Source: an uncultured Alphaproteobacteria bacterium (GTDB lineage Bacteria > Pseudomonadota > Alphaproteobacteria > RF32 > CAG-239). Taken from it: 7,637 nt of DNA. The notes below the pieces were generated by a model that was not told the DNA's origin, made no database searches, and saw nothing but the letters and a program-made list of their open reading frames with translations. This document shows, one piece after another, positions 5,520-7,637 of this stretch. The stretch is taken from positions 1-7,637 of the forward strand of contig URWU01000068.1 of assembly GCA_900551585.1 (NCBI GenBank), in the 5' to 3' direction. The translations under genes and the position numbers were made by a program. Within the stretch, counting starts at the first letter, position 1; every line of letters starts with the position of its first letter.

Positions 5520-5574
5520 GAATATTCCTTTAAAATCGATTTTTTAAATATATAAATTGCTAGCTTTAGAAAAG

Positions 5575-5603
5575 CTTTTAATAACTTATATCACATTTGT
5601 CAA
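5575..5603 (-). promoter_or_regulatory. Candidate promoter of rpoD in the dnaG-rpoD gap
   Basis: On the minus strand TTGACA (5603-5598, perfect -35) lies 17 bases before TAAAAG (5580-5575, 4 of 6 to TATAAT). Transcription from about 5568 would give an A/T-rich leader of about 48 bases. The leader contains a small hairpin (AGCTTT/AAAGCT) and the 12-bp palindrome AAAATCGATTTT (5532-5543) immediately before the Shine-Dalgarno AAGGA (5526-5530). Confidence 0.55.
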
Positions 5604-5612
5604 CACTTGCTT

Positions 5613-5638
5613 TCGGCTTTGCAGCCGAGAATGCTCTC
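5613..5638 (-). promoter_or_regulatory. Two overlapping small hairpins between dnaG and rpoD
   Basis: TCGGCT/AGCCGA (5613-5618 with 5623-5628, 4-base loop) and GAGA/TCTC (5627-5630 with 5635-5638, 4-base loop) share two bases, so they cannot both form fully. They lie 45-70 bases after the dnaG stop and just upstream of the rpoD -35. No T-tract follows, so a simple intrinsic terminator is unlikely. They may act as an RNA processing or stability element between the two genes. Confidence 0.4.
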
Positions 5639-5682
5639 AAACGGCCATAATTTAAGGTTTTATTATCGTTTTTCAAGGGGAG

Positions 5683-7548
5683 CTAATTTAATTCTTGTGT
5701 ATTAAGCAGATTTTCCTGCTCTTTTTTCAACGATTCGTAGCGCTTATAAACATCATCGGGAAACGACTCGGAGGTCTGCATGATTCTCAGACATTCCTTA
5801 ATCTCGATTTCCAACTGCCGCAGCTGCGATTCGACAATGCGCAAATCAATATTTTCACGCATTCGCACATCATTGGGATTTTGCAGGCGCAGCATTCTGA
5901 ACTCGAGCAGCGTTTCCGCCGTTTTTTCAAGTCCGCGCTTTTTCAAAGCTTCAAGCATTTCTTCAAAACTTGAAACTTCTTCCTCATGGGCAATATCAAA
6001 AATGCTGTCCAGCAGCCCGCGCAGCTCATGGCTGTTGATGTTAAAATTCAGCAGTCTTTCTTCATATTCATCAATCAGGTTCGGATAGCAGACCAAAGCC
6101 GACACCACAAATTTTGCAACCAACTCATCAAGCTGAACTTTCGGCGTTGCCAAAGCGGCCTGATGATAATCCGGCTCGTTATTGCGACGATAATTATTCG
6201 GACGACGCTGTAGATACGGCGCTTTGCGCTCGCCGCTGTCGTTTTTTTGAAAACTCTGCTGCCTTGCCCGCCAAGAAGCTCCGCGCCCGAGCTCGTTGTA
6301 AATTTTGTCCTGCATGTCCTGACTATAATAGTTGCGGACTGTCTCATCGGCAATTTTAGCAACTTCTTCTTTGATATTTTTTTCAATCAAAGCTTTTTGT
6401 TCCGGAGTTGAGGTTTCCATATCCTCAACATTTTTGCGCCATAACAATTCTTTCAGCGGCACGGTTTGGGAAATAGCTTTATCAAAAGCTTCACGGCCGA
6501 GGGTTTTCAAAAACTCGTCCGGATCTTTGGCTCCCTCAAGGAAAACATACTTCAAAGAATTTCCGGCTTTCAAAATCGGCAAAACACGGTCGACCGAACG
6601 GGTTGCGGCCCGCTTGCCGGCATTATCACCGTCAAAGCAGCAAATCGGTTCATTGACAACGCGCCAGGCCTCCTGAATCTGATCTTCGGTCAGAGCGGTC
6701 CCCAGAGGCGCCACAGCATAATGGATGCCGTAATTATCCATGCCGATAACATCCATATACCCTTCGCAGATAATCAGCTTCTTTTCTTGGAAACCGGCAT
6801 CTCGCGCATTGTTGAGATTATAAAGCACGCGTCTTTTATTAAAAATCGGCGTCTCGGGCGAGTTCAGATACTTAGGCTGCCCGTCACCCATAATCCGGCC
6901 GCCGAAAGCAATCACCCGGCCGCGCTTATCCATAATCGGAATCATCACCCGGTCGCGGAAAAAATCATGCGGGCGGCGGCTTTTATCTTCAGGAATGGAT
7001 AACAAACCAAGCTCGACCATTTGCCTGTCTTCAACCCCTTTTCCGGCCAGGTACGTTTTGAGACCGTTATTGTTCGGAGAATAACCGAGACGGAATTTAT
7101 TGATAATATCATCACCGAAACCGCGGCGCGACAAATATTCCAAAGCGCGGGTTCCTTCGGGCATACGCAGGCTTTTTTCAAAAAACTTGCAGGCCATATC
7201 CATCACATCATAAAGCGTGGCCTTTTTTTCGTTTTCCTCATGCTGCTCGCGTGAAATCTGCGGCATCGGCAGCCCGGCTTTGTTGGCAAGCTTTTCAACG
7301 GCTTCCATAAACGGCAGATTATTGGCTTCCATCTCAAACTTGATAATATCGCCATGCGCACCGCAGCCGAAACAGTGATAAAAACCTTTGGCCTCATTGA
7401 CGGTAAAAGACGGCGTTTTCTCATTATGAAACGGACATAAGCCGGTATATTCCCGCCCTTTGCGGACAAGCTTAACCCGAGCGCCGACCACATCAACAAT
7501 CGAAACTTTCGCTCTGAGCTCATCTAAGAATTTCTGCAAATCCGCCAT
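5683..7548 (-). CDS. dnaG: DNA primase DnaG, 621 aa
   Basis: DnaG makes the short RNA primers for lagging-strand and restart synthesis and works with the replicative helicase DnaB. The N-terminal zinc-binding domain has the CHC2 ligands C38, H41, C59 and C62 (CPFHNEKTPSF at 38-48, FYHCFGCGAHGD at 56-67). The RNA polymerase domain shows FRDRVMIPIMDKRGRVIAFGGR (197-218) and PKYLNSPETPIF (225-236). The TOPRIM core has EGYMDVI (E262) and DGDNAGKRA (D306, D308), followed by KDPDEF (341-346). A poorly conserved, basic and Asn/Arg-rich linker (about 422-465) precedes a helical C-terminal domain (about 470-621), which is expected to bind DnaB. The length suits alphaproteobacterial primases (E. coli has 581). 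The start at 7548 has CAGGA with about seven bases spacing. It is the first gene of the dnaG-rpoD pair; no rpsU is visible in the 89 bases upstream. Confidence 0.99.
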   Translation of the reverse strand: MADLQKFLDELRAKVSIVDVVGARVKLVRKGREYTGLCPFHNEKTPSFTVNEAKGFYHCFGCGAHGDIIKFEMEANNLPFMEAVEKLANKAGLPMPQISREQHEENEKKATLYDVMDMACKFFEKSLRMPEGTRALEYLSRRGFGDDIINKFRLGYSPNNNGLKTYLAGKGVEDRQMVELGLLSIPEDKSRRPHDFFRDRVMIPIMDKRGRVIAFGGRIMGDGQPKYLNSPETPIFNKRRVLYNLNNARDAGFQEKKLIICEGYMDVIGMDNYGIHYAVAPLGTALTEDQIQEAWRVVNEPICCFDGDNAGKRAATRSVDRVLPILKAGNSLKYVFLEGAKDPDEFLKTLGREAFDKAISQTVPLKELLWRKNVEDMETSTPEQKALIEKNIKEEVAKIADETVRNYYSQDMQDKIYNELGRGASWRARQQSFQKNDSGERKAPYLQRRPNNYRRNNEPDYHQAALATPKVQLDELVAKFVVSALVCYPNLIDEYEERLLNFNINSHELRGLLDSIFDIAHEEEVSSFEEMLEALKKRGLEKTAETLLEFRMLRLQNPNDVRMRENIDLRIVESQLRQLEIEIKECLRIMQTSESFPDDVYKRYESLKKEQENLLNTQELN

Positions 7549-7600
7549 TTATTTTCCTGTTTATCTTTCAAATTCGCAAATTTTTGTTTTTATCACTCAT

Positions 7601-7628
7601 ATTCTAATTCGCGGCAATAACATAACAA
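7601..7628 (-). promoter_or_regulatory. Candidate sigma-70 promoter of dnaG
   Basis: On the minus strand TTGTTA (7628-7623, 4 of 6 to TTGACA) is 16 bases from TAGAAT (7606-7601, 5 of 6 to TATAAT). Transcription would start near 7594, about 46 bases before the dnaG ATG. The window ends nine bases upstream, so other upstream promoters or a co-transcribed gene cannot be excluded. Confidence 0.5.
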
Positions 7629-7637
7629 GTATTAATA

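Noticed and set aside
2047..5622. Shared 11-mer TTCGGCTTTGC in two intergenic gaps (2047-2057 and 5612-5622) as a repeat family
   Set aside because: Matches of this length are expected several times by chance in a window of this size, and the flanks do not match.

Overview
The window looks like one end of an assembled draft or metagenomic contig. It starts with 48 bases of Illumina Nextera library adapter, and the genome proper begins at about base 49. The host is most likely an alphaproteobacterium. The evidence is the adjacent dnaG-rpoD pair, an RpoD of alphaproteobacterial type (regions 1.2, 2 and 4, C-terminus ending LRSFLDN) with a long acidic insert, and a DnaG of about 620 residues. 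A DUF1847-type cysteine protein, common in anaerobes, together with the moderate to low G+C, is compatible with an anaerobic host-associated lineage. That last point is inference.

Layout. From right to left on the minus strand run dnaG (7548-5683), rpoD (5519-3447), a DUF1847-like gene (3347-2904), an unrecognised 146-residue protein (2836-2396) and a tRNA-Ile2 gene with a CAU anticodon (1969-1893). Candidate sigma-70 promoters can be read before each of the four minus-strand proteins, and terminator hairpins follow rpoD, the 146-residue gene and the tRNA. The one plus-strand gene (104-1609) encodes a 501-residue protein of unknown function with a glycine-rich hydrophobic C-terminal segment. 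It converges on the minus-strand genes and ends in a strong terminator.

The stretch 1610-2395 (about 785 bases) has no convincing protein gene. It holds terminators, the tRNA, a 37-bp near-exact duplicate of the tRNA 5' end and upstream flank 237 bp away, a much weaker resemblance to the tRNA 3' end on the other side, and several hairpins. This looks like a tRNA locus rearranged by duplication or by a small integrated element that has since decayed.

Functionally, dnaG and rpoD form the core of the macromolecular-synthesis region (replication priming and housekeeping transcription). The tRNA decodes AUA after its C34 is modified to lysidine. The other three proteins have no established role here. 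I see no defence island, CRISPR array, intact mobile element or other clearly new system. The most unusual parts are the tRNA locus, a candidate promoter nested in the rpoD terminator, and the two unrecognised proteins.
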